Source of the DNA: Zobellia russellii
Lineage (GTDB): Bacteria > Bacteroidota > Bacteroidia > Flavobacteriales > Flavobacteriaceae
Length of the DNA stretch: 64,000 nt
Assembly (NCBI RefSeq): GCF_018728565.1
Contig: NZ_JACSOI010000003.1
Location: forward strand, 310,001-374,000
Direction: 5' to 3'
Shown here: piece by piece, positions 1 to 9,141 of the stretch
Numbering within the stretch: position 1 is the first letter of the stretch
How the letters are laid out: every line of letters starts with the position of its first letter
Notes under the pieces: model-generated
The model's database searches: none
What the model was told of the DNA's origin: nothing
The model's input: the letters and a program-made list of their open reading frames with translations, nothing else
Made by a program: the position numbers and the translations under genes

Positions 1-1511
1 GGGTATATGCAAATACCTTTGAATTTGATAAAGAAGGAAATATTATTGGTTTTGATGCTAAAAATGTGCTTTCTCAGCATAACGGGAAAATAGAATGTCT
101 TAAAAACATGAACTTAGAAGGAGAAGTTCAAGTTATTGGAGATGGGTATAGCGATTATGTAATGCGCGAAGCCGGTATTGCCGATAAATTCTTTGCGTAC
201 ACGGAAAATGTGCATCGCGAAAAAGCGGCAAAAAATGCAGATTATATCACACCTAATATGGATGAATTTCTTTTTGTAAACGATTTACCTCGTAATATCT
301 CTTATCCCAAGAACAGAATTAAAATTCTTCTTTTGGAAAATGTTCACCCTGATGCGTTCAAAAACCTGTCAGATGATGGTTTTTCAGTAGAACTGGTAAA
401 ACACAGTATTGGAGAAGAAGAACTTATAGAGAAGATTAAAGGTGTTCATGTATTGGGTATTCGTTCTAAGACCCAAGTGACGCAAAAAGTATTGGATGCG
501 GCGGATAAACTTTTGGTTGTTGGTGCGTTCTGTATCGGTACTACACAAATAGATTTGCTGCATGCCAAGAAAAACGGCGTTGTAGTCTTTAACGCTCCGT
601 ACAGTAATACCCGTTCCGTTGTGGAATTGGCTATTGGGCAAATCATTATGCTTATGCGTAGTGTATTCTCTAGAAGTAGCGAAATTCATAGTGGGCAATG
701 GCAAAAAACCGCCGAAGGTTCAAGAGAGGTTCGTGGTAAGAATCTTGGTATTGTTGGTTATGGTAATATAGGTAAGCAACTTTCTATTTTGGCGGAAGCT
801 CTAGGTATGCGTGTGTATTACTATGATGTTGAGGATAAGTTGTCCTTAGGTAATGCTAAAAAGTGCAATACGTTAGAGGACTTGTTGAATGTTTCGGACG
901 TAGTTACCTTACACATAGATGATAACAAGGCAAACAAGAATTTCATTGGCGCAAGAGAAATTAGCCAAATGAGAAACGGCGCAATGCTTATCAATCTTTC
1001 TAGAGGTTTTGTTGTAGATATTGAAGCTTTGGCCAATGGTCTAAAATCCGGAAAAATTGGAGGTGCTGCAATTGATGTATATCCTGAGGAGCCTCGTAGC
1101 AATGGTGATTTCTATACACCGCTTCAAGGTTTAAAGAATGTTATCCTAACGCCTCATGTAGGTGGTAGTACTGAAGAGGCACAACGTGATATAGCTGATT
1201 TTGTTCCTAATAAAATTATGGACTATATCAATTCTGGGAATACGGTAGATGCGGTAAACTTCCCTAACATCCGTTTGCCAAAACAACAGAACGCACACCG
1301 TTTCTTGCATATTCATAAGAACGTTCCTGGCATTATGGCAAAAATCAACGAAGTATGTGCTACGTATGGTTTAAATATCTCAGGGCAATTCCTTTCTACG
1401 GATAGTGAGGTTGGCTACGTTATAACCGATTTGGATAAGGAATATAATAAAGACGTAATCAAAGCCCTTAAAAAGGTTGAGAATACCATTAAGTTTAGAG
1501 TATTGTACTAA
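1..1511 (+). CDS. serA: SerB-SerA fusion: phosphoserine phosphatase-like domain plus D-3-phosphoglycerate dehydrogenase (5' end outside window)
   Basis: The reading frame is already open at base 3, so the gene starts before the window. The first ~95 visible residues are the tail of a HAD phosphatase of the SerB type, with the metal-binding motif GDGYSD near bases 141-158. Next comes a complete 3-phosphoglycerate dehydrogenase: substrate domain, Rossmann motif GIVGYGNIG (near base 745), the active-site arginine in NLSRG, the acidic residue in YPEEP and the catalytic histidine in TPHVGGS. A C-terminal ACT domain (from about HRFLHIHKNVPG) probably senses serine. The protein would carry out the first and last steps of serine synthesis from 3-phosphoglycerate, leaving only SerC separate. 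The HAD half is cut by the window, so I cannot check its nucleophile Asp motif. Confidence 0.9.
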   Translation, partial: VYANTFEFDKEGNIIGFDAKNVLSQHNGKIECLKNMNLEGEVQVIGDGYSDYVMREAGIADKFFAYTENVHREKAAKNADYITPNMDEFLFVNDLPRNISYPKNRIKILLLENVHPDAFKNLSDDGFSVELVKHSIGEEELIEKIKGVHVLGIRSKTQVTQKVLDAADKLLVVGAFCIGTTQIDLLHAKKNGVVVFNAPYSNTRSVVELAIGQIIMLMRSVFSRSSEIHSGQWQKTAEGSREVRGKNLGIVGYGNIGKQLSILAEALGMRVYYYDVEDKLSLGNAKKCNTLEDLLNVSDVVTLHIDDNKANKNFIGAREISQMRNGAMLINLSRGFVVDIEALANGLKSGKIGGAAIDVYPEEPRSNGDFYTPLQGLKNVILTPHVGGSTEEAQRDIADFVPNKIMDYINSGNTVDAVNFPNIRLPKQQNAHRFLHIHKNVPGIMAKINEVCATYGLNISGQFLSTDSEVGYVITDLDKEYNKDVIKALKKVENTIKFRVLY

Positions 1512-1536
1512 ACCCTTCTCTAAATGATAAGAATTG

Positions 1537-1565
1537 AAAAAGCCCTTTAATTAGGGCTTTTTTTA
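1537..1565. terminator. Bidirectional intrinsic terminator
   Basis: An 8-bp stem (AAAGCCCT/AGGGCTTT) with a 6-base AT loop is followed by a T run on the plus strand and by TTTTT on the minus strand. It lies between the convergent serA and bestrophin genes and can serve both. Confidence 0.85.
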
Positions 1566-1677
1566 TGTGTTATTATGTAAATGTTTCTTGGCTTACTTCC
1601 GTTAAGGTTCGTTGTGACTCTAGGTAGGGTGGGCATAAGCAACTTTTAGTTTATAATGCCATAACTACAATATAAAA

Positions 1678-2712
1678 CTACATAAGCACCCCTTTTTCTG
1701 CTTTTACCGGAGGTGGTAGTTCTGTTTCTCCCAACATTTCCCTAAGGTCTATTTCAATTGTTCTGCAAAGCGAAAGCATAGGAATATCATTCGCCATTCT
1801 CTGAAATGGATTTTCTGAATAATCCCCAATTAATTCCATCATAACATATATCCATCCTAACAATACGCAGATTGGTACGGCAAGCCATAGGTTGGCGGTT
1901 CCGGAATCTAGCACTTCGGGCATCATACTAAATGGCAATAGAAAAATGAATATCCCAACAAAATAATAGCTCATGTTTGCGTATTGGCGGGGGAAGGGAA
2001 ATTTTTTGATTCGCTCGTTCTTACCTTGTAATTCATAAAAAGTACGTAAAACATCTTGCATCTTAATATGTCTAAAATCGTCAATTAACCCTTTTTTGCG
2101 TAATTCTCGTAAATCTCTGGATTGTTCATTTATAATTTGCGTAGCGGTATTGGCTTTGGTAACCAAACGTTCAAATTCTTCTTTAGAAAGAAAGTTTTTT
2201 AATTGACGGTATTCTAGATGGTCACTTATGATACCCACTCCAAAGTTATCTTCAAGTCTTTGGGCGTGCTTGGTGGTCAAGCCACCTTGTGAAACATGTT
2301 CCCAAGAGGTAGATACCAATAATTGTTCTCTATGGGTGTAAAGCCATCCTATCTGCCTGTAAATAAGTCTTTTTTTTATGGCGTGTAAGTCCTCTTCATT
2401 ATGTTTTTCTAAGGCGTTCATGTTAGTTATATATCCATCTACCAACATACCCCATGTACGGCTATCATTTACTATTCCTCCCCATATTTTTCGGGCTTCC
2501 CACATTCTGTCATAGGATTGATTGTTTTTAAAACCAACGTAAAAGGCAACAGCGGTACCAATTACAGAGACTGGTAACCAAGGAACTTCGTACGAAATAA
2601 TATTAAAACGGTATAGCACGGCAACGCTACCCATATATAGAAATAGCCAAATGATATGGTGGAAAGACAAATCAAATAACTTCTTAAACGGAATTCCTTT
2701 AGTAACAATCAT
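1678..2712 (-). CDS. Bestrophin family (UPF0187/YneE-like) anion channel
   Basis: The 344-residue inner-membrane protein has hydrophobic segments near residues 17-38, 47-62, 250-270 and 278-296. The segment VGFKNNQSYDRMWEAR after the second helix and the ELIGDYSENPF motif after the last helix are characteristic of prokaryotic bestrophins, which form pentameric anion channels. Length is slightly above the usual ~300. The start ATG at 2712 places a short basic segment before the first helix. It is transcribed away from rlmH's direction of origin, 102 bases downstream of rlmH on the same strand, and shares the terminator at 1537-1565. Ion selectivity cannot be read from sequence; some bacterial members conduct cations. 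Confidence 0.85.
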   Translation of the reverse strand: MIVTKGIPFKKLFDLSFHHIIWLFLYMGSVAVLYRFNIISYEVPWLPVSVIGTAVAFYVGFKNNQSYDRMWEARKIWGGIVNDSRTWGMLVDGYITNMNALEKHNEEDLHAIKKRLIYRQIGWLYTHREQLLVSTSWEHVSQGGLTTKHAQRLEDNFGVGIISDHLEYRQLKNFLSKEEFERLVTKANTATQIINEQSRDLRELRKKGLIDDFRHIKMQDVLRTFYELQGKNERIKKFPFPRQYANMSYYFVGIFIFLLPFSMMPEVLDSGTANLWLAVPICVLLGWIYVMMELIGDYSENPFQRMANDIPMLSLCRTIEIDLREMLGETELPPPVKAEKGVLM

Positions 2713-2814
2713 GGCAATTTTTTTGTTAGACTGCTAATGTAGAAAAGTTGATTTGTTAATATAAGCTACAAGAGGTTTTTTTTAGATTGAACGGTTGAAG
2801 AATAGGGTATTGCT

Positions 2815-3288
2815 CTACCTGTGGTGATAAGGTTCATTACGTAGAATAGTAAATGCCCTGTAAACTTGTTCCACTATAAATAAACGTACCATTTGGTGAG
2901 AAAAAGTCATTTTAGACAGACTAATCTTGCCCTGTGCCTTGCTGTAAACGTCTGGGCTGAAACCGTACGGCCCGCCTATGACAAAAACTAGTTGTTTAAG
3001 ACCGGCGTTCATTTTTTTCTGTAGATAGGAAGAGAAATCTACGGATGAAAACTGTTTTCCGTTTTCATCTAGGAGAACCAGTACATCCGTATTGGTCAAT
3101 TGTTTTAAGATAAGTTCACCTTCCTTTTCCTTTTGTTGGGTTTCGGAGAGGTTTTTGGTGTTTTTAATGTCGGGTATAATGGTCAGGTCAAATTTAACAT
3201 AGTGCTTCAATCTATTCTCGTATTCGCTAATAAGTTGCAGCAATGCTTGGCTATCCGTTTTTCCGATAGCGATGAGTTTTATGGTCAT
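2815..3288 (-). CDS. rlmH: 23S rRNA (pseudouridine1915-N3)-methyltransferase RlmH
   Basis: The 157-residue length and whole-protein pattern match the RlmH (YbeA) family of SPOUT methyltransferases, which methylate pseudouridine 1915 in helix 69 of 23S rRNA using S-adenosylmethionine. The SAM-binding knot contains FVIGGPYGF, followed by KISLSKMTFSHQMVR, and the protein ends in the highly conserved LRNEPYHHR. It starts 130 bases from the divergent nadC start, so the two promoters lie back to back between 3289 and 3418. Confidence 0.95.
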   Translation of the reverse strand: MTIKLIAIGKTDSQALLQLISEYENRLKHYVKFDLTIIPDIKNTKNLSETQQKEKEGELILKQLTNTDVLVLLDENGKQFSSVDFSSYLQKKMNAGLKQLVFVIGGPYGFSPDVYSKAQGKISLSKMTFSHQMVRLFIVEQVYRAFTILRNEPYHHR

Positions 3289-3418
3289 GCTGCAAATATA
3301 ATTTGAAATAATAAAAATTCGTTATTCCTGTCCAAAGCAGTTCTTACAAATAACCCTTGGGGTAAAGTCTATAAACCCCCAACAATTTACTAATTTAGCT
3401 TTAAGTAAAATTTCATAG

Positions 3419-4276
3419 ATGATTTCCAAAGAACAATTTCAAAAAGAAATAGAGTATATCATAACCAACGCCATTCGTGAAGATGTAGGAGATGGAGACC
3501 ATAGTTCTCTAGCTTGTATTCCGGATACAGCAACGGGTAAGGCTAAATTATTGGTAAAGGACCAAGGTGTTATTGCGGGTGTGGAATTCGCTAAACAAGT
3601 TTTTAAGTATGTAGACCCTGGTATGGAGGTAGAAACACTTATAGAAGATGGTTCGGCGGTAAAACATGGTGATATCGTTTTTTATGTCACAGGAAAATCA
3701 CAGAGCATTTTAAAGGCAGAAAGATTGGTTTTGAATGCCATGCAGCGTATGAGCGCCATCGCAACCAAAACAAATTCGTTCGTAAAGTTGCTAGAGGGTA
3801 CGGGAACTAAAATTCTTGATACAAGAAAAACTACGCCCGGCATTCGTGCTTTGGAGAAATGGGCGGTAAAAATAGGGGGTGGAGAAAACCATAGATTCGC
3901 TCTTTATGATATGATCATGCTTAAGGATAACCATATAGATTTTGCGGGTGGAATTGGCAGGGCTGTTCAGAAAACAAAAGACTATTTAAAGGAAACCAAT
4001 AGAGACCTTAAGATAATAGTTGAAGCTAGGGACTTAAATGAGATAGAGCAAATTCTTGAAGCCGGTGGTGTGTACCGTATTCTAATAGATAATTTTAATT
4101 ATGAAGATACCCGTAAAGCGGTAAAGTTAATTGGTGATACGTGCCTAACGGAATCTTCGGGAGGGATAAACGAAGATACCTTGCGTAAATATGCGGAGTG
4201 TGGTGTGGATTATATTTCTTCTGGAGCGCTAACACATTCTGTCTACAATATGGATTTAAGCTTAAAAGCGGTGTAA
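3419..4276 (+). CDS. nadC: Nicotinate-nucleotide pyrophosphorylase (carboxylating), quinolinate phosphoribosyltransferase
   Basis: The 285-residue protein joins quinolinate and PRPP to give nicotinate mononucleotide and CO2 in de novo NAD synthesis. Seen motifs are the N-terminal REDVGDGDHSS, the quinolinate/PRPP-binding LDTRKTTPG, the KIGGGENHRF segment and MLKDNHI, all diagnostic of NadC. It opens a plus-strand run with yihY-like, DUF2147 and priA. The next gene starts on the base after the stop codon, so translation is probably coupled. An imperfect -7 element (TAATTTAG, 3391-3398) precedes the start. Confidence 0.96.
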   Translation: MISKEQFQKEIEYIITNAIREDVGDGDHSSLACIPDTATGKAKLLVKDQGVIAGVEFAKQVFKYVDPGMEVETLIEDGSAVKHGDIVFYVTGKSQSILKAERLVLNAMQRMSAIATKTNSFVKLLEGTGTKILDTRKTTPGIRALEKWAVKIGGGENHRFALYDMIMLKDNHIDFAGGIGRAVQKTKDYLKETNRDLKIIVEARDLNEIEQILEAGGVYRILIDNFNYEDTRKAVKLIGDTCLTESSGGINEDTLRKYAECGVDYISSGALTHSVYNMDLSLKAV

Positions 4277-5245
4277 ATGTCGCAGGAGATAGAGGATAGA
4301 ATTGAAAAAATTCCTGTCATTAACCGGCTTGCTCGTTTCTTAAAACGAATAAAATTACCGGCTTTTGAGGGGCTATCGCTCTATGATTTAATGGAAATGT
4401 ATATTCTTGGTATTTTCCGTGGGGCTATCTCTACACGTGCCAGCTCCATTGCGTTTAGTTTGTTTTTAGCGCTGTTTCCGTTACTGATATTTCTCATCAC
4501 CTTAATACCTTTTATACTGCCTTACGTAAGTGTGGGCAATGAAAATTTTGATTCTCAGTTCCTTGTTTTTTTAGAGTCTTTTTTACCTTCGGCTACAAGT
4601 GATTATTTTGGGGATATTTATCAGCAAATAAAAGACCAGAAAAGAGGTGGGTTGCTATCCTCGGCTTTTTTGTTCTCCATTTTTCTGATGGCCAATGGGG
4701 TAAATGCCATTTTTGGAGGGTTTGAAAATTCGTATCACGTAGAGCTTACCAGGAATTTTTTCCGTCAATATCTTTATGCTCTAATGGTGGGGCTTATCCT
4801 GTCCATTTTGCTCATTGTGGGTGCTGTTACCTACGGGTATTTTGAGTTTTATATTACGGATTACTTAAGTGTTTGGGCGGCCAAAACACGTGGCTATGAT
4901 CTTACTGAGAATGATATTGTTGGAGCTCAGATAGGCAAGGTGCTCTTCTTTGTTATACTGTCCTATTTTACAACGGCTATATTGTATTATTTTGGTACGA
5001 TGGAGGGTAAACATGCACGCTTCTTTTCTGTTGGAGCTTTAATGACTACCTTATTGTTCATGCTTACATCATATCTTTTTGGGGTATATGTTGAAAAATT
5101 TGCTAGATATAATGAATTATACGGAGCTTTAGGGGGTTTGTTGATACTTATGGTATATATCTGGTTAAATTCTAATATATTGTTGCTCGGGTTCGAGCTT
5201 AATGCTTCATTGAACTCTTTAAGAAAAACATATTCTAGAAGATGA
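4277..5245 (+). CDS. YihY/virulence factor BrkB family membrane protein
   Basis: The 322-residue polytopic inner-membrane protein has about six hydrophobic segments, starting after a charged ~45-residue N-terminus. The pattern TRASSIAFSLFLALFPLLIF and the late GALGGLLILMVYIWLNSNILLLG segments (split here at their hydrophobic cores) are typical of the YihY/BrkB family, formerly mislabelled RNase BN. Its transport role is not established. The ATG directly abuts the nadC stop and the gene overlaps the DUF2147 gene by four bases (ATGA), so it sits in a tightly coupled operon. No enzymatic residues are recognisable. Confidence 0.88.
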   Translation: MSQEIEDRIEKIPVINRLARFLKRIKLPAFEGLSLYDLMEMYILGIFRGAISTRASSIAFSLFLALFPLLIFLITLIPFILPYVSVGNENFDSQFLVFLESFLPSATSDYFGDIYQQIKDQKRGGLLSSAFLFSIFLMANGVNAIFGGFENSYHVELTRNFFRQYLYALMVGLILSILLIVGAVTYGYFEFYITDYLSVWAAKTRGYDLTENDIVGAQIGKVLFFVILSYFTTAILYYFGTMEGKHARFFSVGALMTTLLFMLTSYLFGVYVEKFARYNELYGALGGLLILMVYIWLNSNILLLGFELNASLNSLRKTYSRR

Positions 5246-5682
5246 GTGTAACCAATATTACGAGTTTAATTTTCCTGTTTTTATCCATGCTTCCAATGGG
5301 GCAGTCCCAAAGTGTATTCGGAAAATGGAAAACCATAGATGACCGCACCGGTAAACCAAAAGCCATTATCGAAATTTATGAAGAAGATGGAAAAATGCAT
5401 GGTAAGGTGATTGAAATAGTGGAAGAAGGAAAGGAAAACTTTATTTGCACCAAATGCGAGGGAGATATGAAAGACAAGCCTGTATTGGGTATGACAATTA
5501 TTGAAGATGCAGAACACCATGGGAACGGGGTTTATAAAGGAGATACTCTTTTTGACCCTCAGCAGGCAATGACCTTTAGATGTAAAATTTGGCTTAACCC
5601 AGATAATCCTGATGAACTTAAAGTAAGAGGGTATTTGGCCTTTATTTACCGCACCCAGACTTGGGTACGGGTAGACGGATAG
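5242..5682 (+). CDS. Exported DUF2147 domain protein
   Basis: The 146-residue protein has a hydrophobic signal segment (residues ~7-23) with a probable cleavage site near GQSQS. The body begins with GKWKTIDDRTGKPKAII, the standard opening of DUF2147, a periplasmic beta-rich domain of unknown function. A CTKC pair near residue 72 may form a disulfide or bind a metal; that is inference. The start overlaps the stop of the upstream membrane gene by four bases, and priA follows 16 bases after its stop. Confidence 0.85.
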   Translation: MSVTNITSLIFLFLSMLPMGQSQSVFGKWKTIDDRTGKPKAIIEIYEEDGKMHGKVIEIVEEGKENFICTKCEGDMKDKPVLGMTIIEDAEHHGNGVYKGDTLFDPQQAMTFRCKIWLNPDNPDELKVRGYLAFIYRTQTWVRVDG

Positions 5683-5698
5683 ATTTTCACTCCACTGT

Positions 5699-8155
5699 AT
5701 GCAGTATTTTATTGATGTTATATTACCGATTCCTTTAGAGAAACTATTTACCTACACCGTTTCTGAAACCGAGGCTGAGTTTTTGCGTCCTGGTATGCGG
5801 ATAGGGGTGCCTTTTGGAAAGTCTAAAGTCTATACGGGCTTGGTTTACAAGGTGCATACCAATGCCCCTGAAATATACGAAGCAAAGGAGATTGACCGTA
5901 TTCTGGATGAAGACCCAATTATTAATGCTATTCAGTTAAAACATTGGCAATGGGTTGCTGAGTATTACATGTGTACTATTGGCGAGGTTTTCAGGAGTGC
6001 CGTACCTGGAGCTTTCTTATTGGAAAGTGAGACCCTTATTCTACGGAACAATAGTGGGGAGATAGATGAATCTGGACTGGAGGATGATGAGTTCTTGGTC
6101 TTTGAAGCGTTACAGCATCAGGCTGTACTAAAAGTGCAGGAGGTAAGCGCTATTATTGAACGAAAAAATATTCTGCCGGTTTTGAACCGGCTAATAGAAA
6201 AGAATGTTATTCTTCTCAAAGAAGAAATGTACGAGCAGTATAAGCCTAAACTGGTTCGTTATGTAAAACTTGGCAAAGAATATCTTTCGGAAGAAAAACT
6301 AGAAGCTCTTTTAACCAATCTGTCCAGGGCTCCCAAGCAAAGCCAAGTGGTTCTATCCTTATTTCAGTTACAAGCTACCAATAAAAAGCCAATTAAAGTA
6401 GATGAGCTTGAGAAAACCAGTGGGGGGTCAAAAGCGGTTATAAAATCGCTAGTACATAAAGGAATCCTGGAAGAGTACTTTATAAGAACAGACCGGGTCA
6501 ATTATGAAGGAGAGGAAGAAAACTATAGTTTAAAGGATTTAAACGAATATCAGCAACAAGCTTTTGACGATATAACCGAGAGTTTTAAAGCGGATAAGGT
6601 TACTCTTTTACATGGAGTAACTTCGTCGGGAAAGACAGAGGTGTATGTAAAACTGATAGAAGAATGTCTGCAAAGAGGGGAGCAAGCGCTTTACCTTCTA
6701 CCTGAAATAGCCTTGACCACTCAGCTTATTTCTCGTTTACAGAATTATTTTGGTGAAAAAATAACGGTGTATCATTCCAAATACAGTGTGCAGGAGCGTG
6801 TAGAGGCTTGGAACAATGTTTTGACCAGCAAAGATAAAGCCCAAATAGTCATAGGAGCGCGTTCCGCTTTGTTTTTGCCTTTTTCCAATTTAGGGCTTAT
6901 TGTGGTTGATGAAGAGCACGAGAGTTCTTTTAAGCAGTTTGATCCGGCACCAAGATATCATGCGCGCGATGCTGCTATAGTGTTGGGTAAATTACATGAT
7001 AGTAAAGTTCTGTTAGGGTCGGCTACACCAAGTATTGAAAGTTTTTACAATGCTAAAATTGGAAAATACGGATATGCGGCAATTACCCGGCGTTACGGAA
7101 ATGTGCTTATGCCGGATATTGAATTGGTAGATATAAAGGAGCAGAGCCGTAAGCGCCGTATGAAGGGGCATTTTTCGGAACGCTTGTTTCTGGCGATCGA
7201 AGAAGCTCTGGAGGCAGGCGAACAGGTGATTTTATTTCAAAATAGAAGAGGGTACGCACCAATAATGGAGTGTACTACTTGTGGGCATTCGCCCCAGTGC
7301 CCCAATTGCGATGTAAGTTTAACCTATCATCAATATAAAAAACAATTACGCTGTCATTATTGTGGGTATCATATGGCATTGCAAGTAAGCTGTCAAGCCT
7401 GTGGAAGCCAGACTTTGGATACCAAAGGATTTGGGACAGAACAGGTGGAAAAGGAGCTGGAAACCTTATTTCCAGATGCTAAGACCTGGCGTATGGATTT
7501 AGATACCACTCGTGGTAAACATGGATATGAAAAGATAATAACTGCTTTTGAGCAACAAGAGATGGATATTCTTGTGGGTACGCAAATGTTGACCAAAGGG
7601 CTTGATTTCAGAAATGTGAGTTTGGTAGGTATTATGAATGCGGACTCTCTTCTGAATTTTCCGGATTACAGGGCGCACGAACGTTGTTTTCAACTATTGA
7701 CACAAGTAGCGGGTAGGGCAGGACGTACCAAAAAAAGAGGTAAAGTTTTAATACAGAGTTATAATCCGTACCACCAAATTTTACAACAGGTATCTACCCA
7801 TGATTATGATTCTATGTTCAATGAGCAGTTGTACGAGCGGGAACAGTATAAATATCCTCCCAGTAATAGAATAATAAAAATCACTTTTAAGCATAGGGAG
7901 TATAACCGTCTGAACGAAGCAACGGAATGGTTCGCAAAAGCACTTCGTACAACTTTGGGGGGTAATGTGCTAGGGCCCGAGTATCCGCCGGTGGCCAGAG
8001 TGCGGAACCTTTTCTTAAAAAACGTATTGATAAAGATACCACATGCCCAATCTGTTGTAAAGACGAAAATGGCTATCAAGAGAATAGAAAAATCGTTTAA
8101 TTCCGTTTCACAGTATCGTAGTGTACGGGTTATCTATAATGTAGACCATATTTAA
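5699..8155 (+). CDS. priA: Primosomal protein N' (replication restart helicase PriA)
   Basis: The 818-residue protein has the full PriA layout: an N-terminal DNA-binding domain, a superfamily 2 helicase with Walker A GVTSSGKTE (residues ~304-312) and Walker B VVDEEH (~400), then eight cysteines in CxxC pairs (CTTC, CPNC, CHYC, CQAC; residues ~524-575) that bind two zinc ions, and the second RecA-like lobe with TKGLDFRNVSLVG and the QVAGRAGR motif VI. It reloads the replicative helicase at stalled forks. Last gene of the nadC run; a strong terminator follows 14 bases downstream. Confidence 0.96.
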   Translation: MQYFIDVILPIPLEKLFTYTVSETEAEFLRPGMRIGVPFGKSKVYTGLVYKVHTNAPEIYEAKEIDRILDEDPIINAIQLKHWQWVAEYYMCTIGEVFRSAVPGAFLLESETLILRNNSGEIDESGLEDDEFLVFEALQHQAVLKVQEVSAIIERKNILPVLNRLIEKNVILLKEEMYEQYKPKLVRYVKLGKEYLSEEKLEALLTNLSRAPKQSQVVLSLFQLQATNKKPIKVDELEKTSGGSKAVIKSLVHKGILEEYFIRTDRVNYEGEEENYSLKDLNEYQQQAFDDITESFKADKVTLLHGVTSSGKTEVYVKLIEECLQRGEQALYLLPEIALTTQLISRLQNYFGEKITVYHSKYSVQERVEAWNNVLTSKDKAQIVIGARSALFLPFSNLGLIVVDEEHESSFKQFDPAPRYHARDAAIVLGKLHDSKVLLGSATPSIESFYNAKIGKYGYAAITRRYGNVLMPDIELVDIKEQSRKRRMKGHFSERLFLAIEEALEAGEQVILFQNRRGYAPIMECTTCGHSPQCPNCDVSLTYHQYKKQLRCHYCGYHMALQVSCQACGSQTLDTKGFGTEQVEKELETLFPDAKTWRMDLDTTRGKHGYEKIITAFEQQEMDILVGTQMLTKGLDFRNVSLVGIMNADSLLNFPDYRAHERCFQLLTQVAGRAGRTKKRGKVLIQSYNPYHQILQQVSTHDYDSMFNEQLYEREQYKYPPSNRIIKITFKHREYNRLNEATEWFAKALRTTLGGNVLGPEYPPVARVRNLFLKNVLIKIPHAQSVVKTKMAIKRIEKSFNSVSQYRSVRVIYNVDHI

Positions 8156-8168
8156 GGGCGAATCAAAA

Positions 8169-8203
8169 AAAATCCCGAACACCATTTGATGTTCGGGATT
8201 TAT
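8169..8203. terminator. Strong bidirectional terminator
   Basis: An 11-bp perfect stem (AATCCCGAACA/TGTTCGGGATT) with an 8-base loop, flanked by A-rich and T-rich stretches, lies between the convergent priA and LytTR regulator genes. Confidence 0.88.
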
Positions 8204-8220
8204 ATTTTAAAGTAGAAATG

Positions 8221-8913
8221 CTAGACATTGGCCAATGCTTCTGCTAACTCGGTCTTCTTGTTCCTGCTCAGAGGAATGGACCTTCCACTAACTTCAACAT
8301 TTTTACTGTTGAATTTTTCTATCTTTTCTAGATTCACAATGTAGGATTTGTGAATGCGCAAGAATTTATCTTCCGGTAGTTGCTGCTCAAATGACTTCAT
8401 GGTAGATAAGATAACAATGTTAGCCTCATCCGTAACCAATTTAATATAGTCGCCAAGAGCTTCTATCCATTTAATATCGTTTAATATAACTTTACGTTTT
8501 TTAAGGTTGCTCTTAACGAAAATATGTTCTTCGTCTTCTTGAACTTTATTCATTTGTTCATATTTGGCAACCGCTCTTTTTACCGAAGCATCAAATCTGG
8601 CAAGGGTAATAGGCTTATGCAAATAATCGGTTACATCGTAATCAAATGCTTTAAGAGCATAATCTGGCTTACCTGTAATCAAAATTACTTGAGGACTGTT
8701 TTCTAAGGATTCGAGTAGGTCGAATCCACTGATGATAGGCATTTCAACATCAAGAAAAATAAGATCGATCTCGTTGTTCTTAATGCCGTTTTTGGCTTCG
8801 ATCGCATTGCTGTACTCGGCCACCATAGCTAGGTTGGGATGACTGTTTACAAGCTTCGCGACTGCCATTCGTTGCATGGACGAATCGTCTACGATAATAC
8901 TTCTTAATTTCAT
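8221..8913 (-). CDS. LytTR-family response regulator
   Basis: The 230-residue protein has an N-terminal CheY-like receiver (1-120) with acidic pocket DD at 9-10, phospho-acceptor Asp55 in FLDVEMP, the conserved threonine in LITGKP and lysine in LHKPI. A LytTR DNA-binding domain fills residues ~130-228, with the characteristic WIEALGDYIKLVT and FLRIHKSYIVN blocks. In Bacteroidota such regulators usually pair with LytS-type histidine kinases; none is adjacent here, so it is an orphan in this window. The 228-base upstream region holds a palindrome at 8972-8986 and the divergent rpsF promoter. Confidence 0.93.
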   Translation of the reverse strand: MKLRSIIVDDSSMQRMAVAKLVNSHPNLAMVAEYSNAIEAKNGIKNNEIDLIFLDVEMPIISGFDLLESLENSPQVILITGKPDYALKAFDYDVTDYLHKPITLARFDASVKRAVAKYEQMNKVQEDEEHIFVKSNLKKRKVILNDIKWIEALGDYIKLVTDEANIVILSTMKSFEQQLPEDKFLRIHKSYIVNLEKIEKFNSKNVEVSGRSIPLSRNKKTELAEALANV

Positions 8914-8971
8914 AAATGGGTCGATTTGTGGGGTTAAATCATCGACAAAATACTAAAAAAACGGGCTCAAA

Positions 8972-8986
8972 TACAATAATATTGTA
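8972..8986. promoter_or_regulatory. Perfect 7-bp-arm palindrome upstream of the LytTR gene
   Basis: The 15-mer TACAATAATATTGTA is a perfect inverted repeat around a single A, 59 bases upstream of the LytTR regulator start. Its inner part CAATAATA, read on the minus strand (TATTATTG), is one base from the Bacteroidota -7 element, so the site may overlap the regulator's own promoter. AT-rich palindromes can arise by chance. Confidence 0.35.
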
Positions 8987-9088
8987 AACTTGGCCTGCTT
9001 TTTTGTGTAATTTGTAATGACATAGGTTAAGATTTGGTTATGTAAGATTTTAGGATTATCAAAGTATAACGAAGAAATTTCCGTTTTC

Positions 9089-9119
9089 TTGTAAAGTCTC
9101 ATAAATATTATTACTTTTG
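9089..9119 (+). promoter_or_regulatory. Bacteroidota-type promoter of rpsF-rpsR-rplI
   Basis: TTG at 9089-9091, a 20-base spacer and TACTTTTG at 9112-9119 match the Bacteroidota consensus TTTG-N19/20-TAnnTTTG. Transcription would start near 9125, leaving a leader of about 16 bases before the rpsF ATG at 9142. Confidence 0.8.
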
Positions 9120-9141
9120 CAACCCTAAAAAATATACATTT

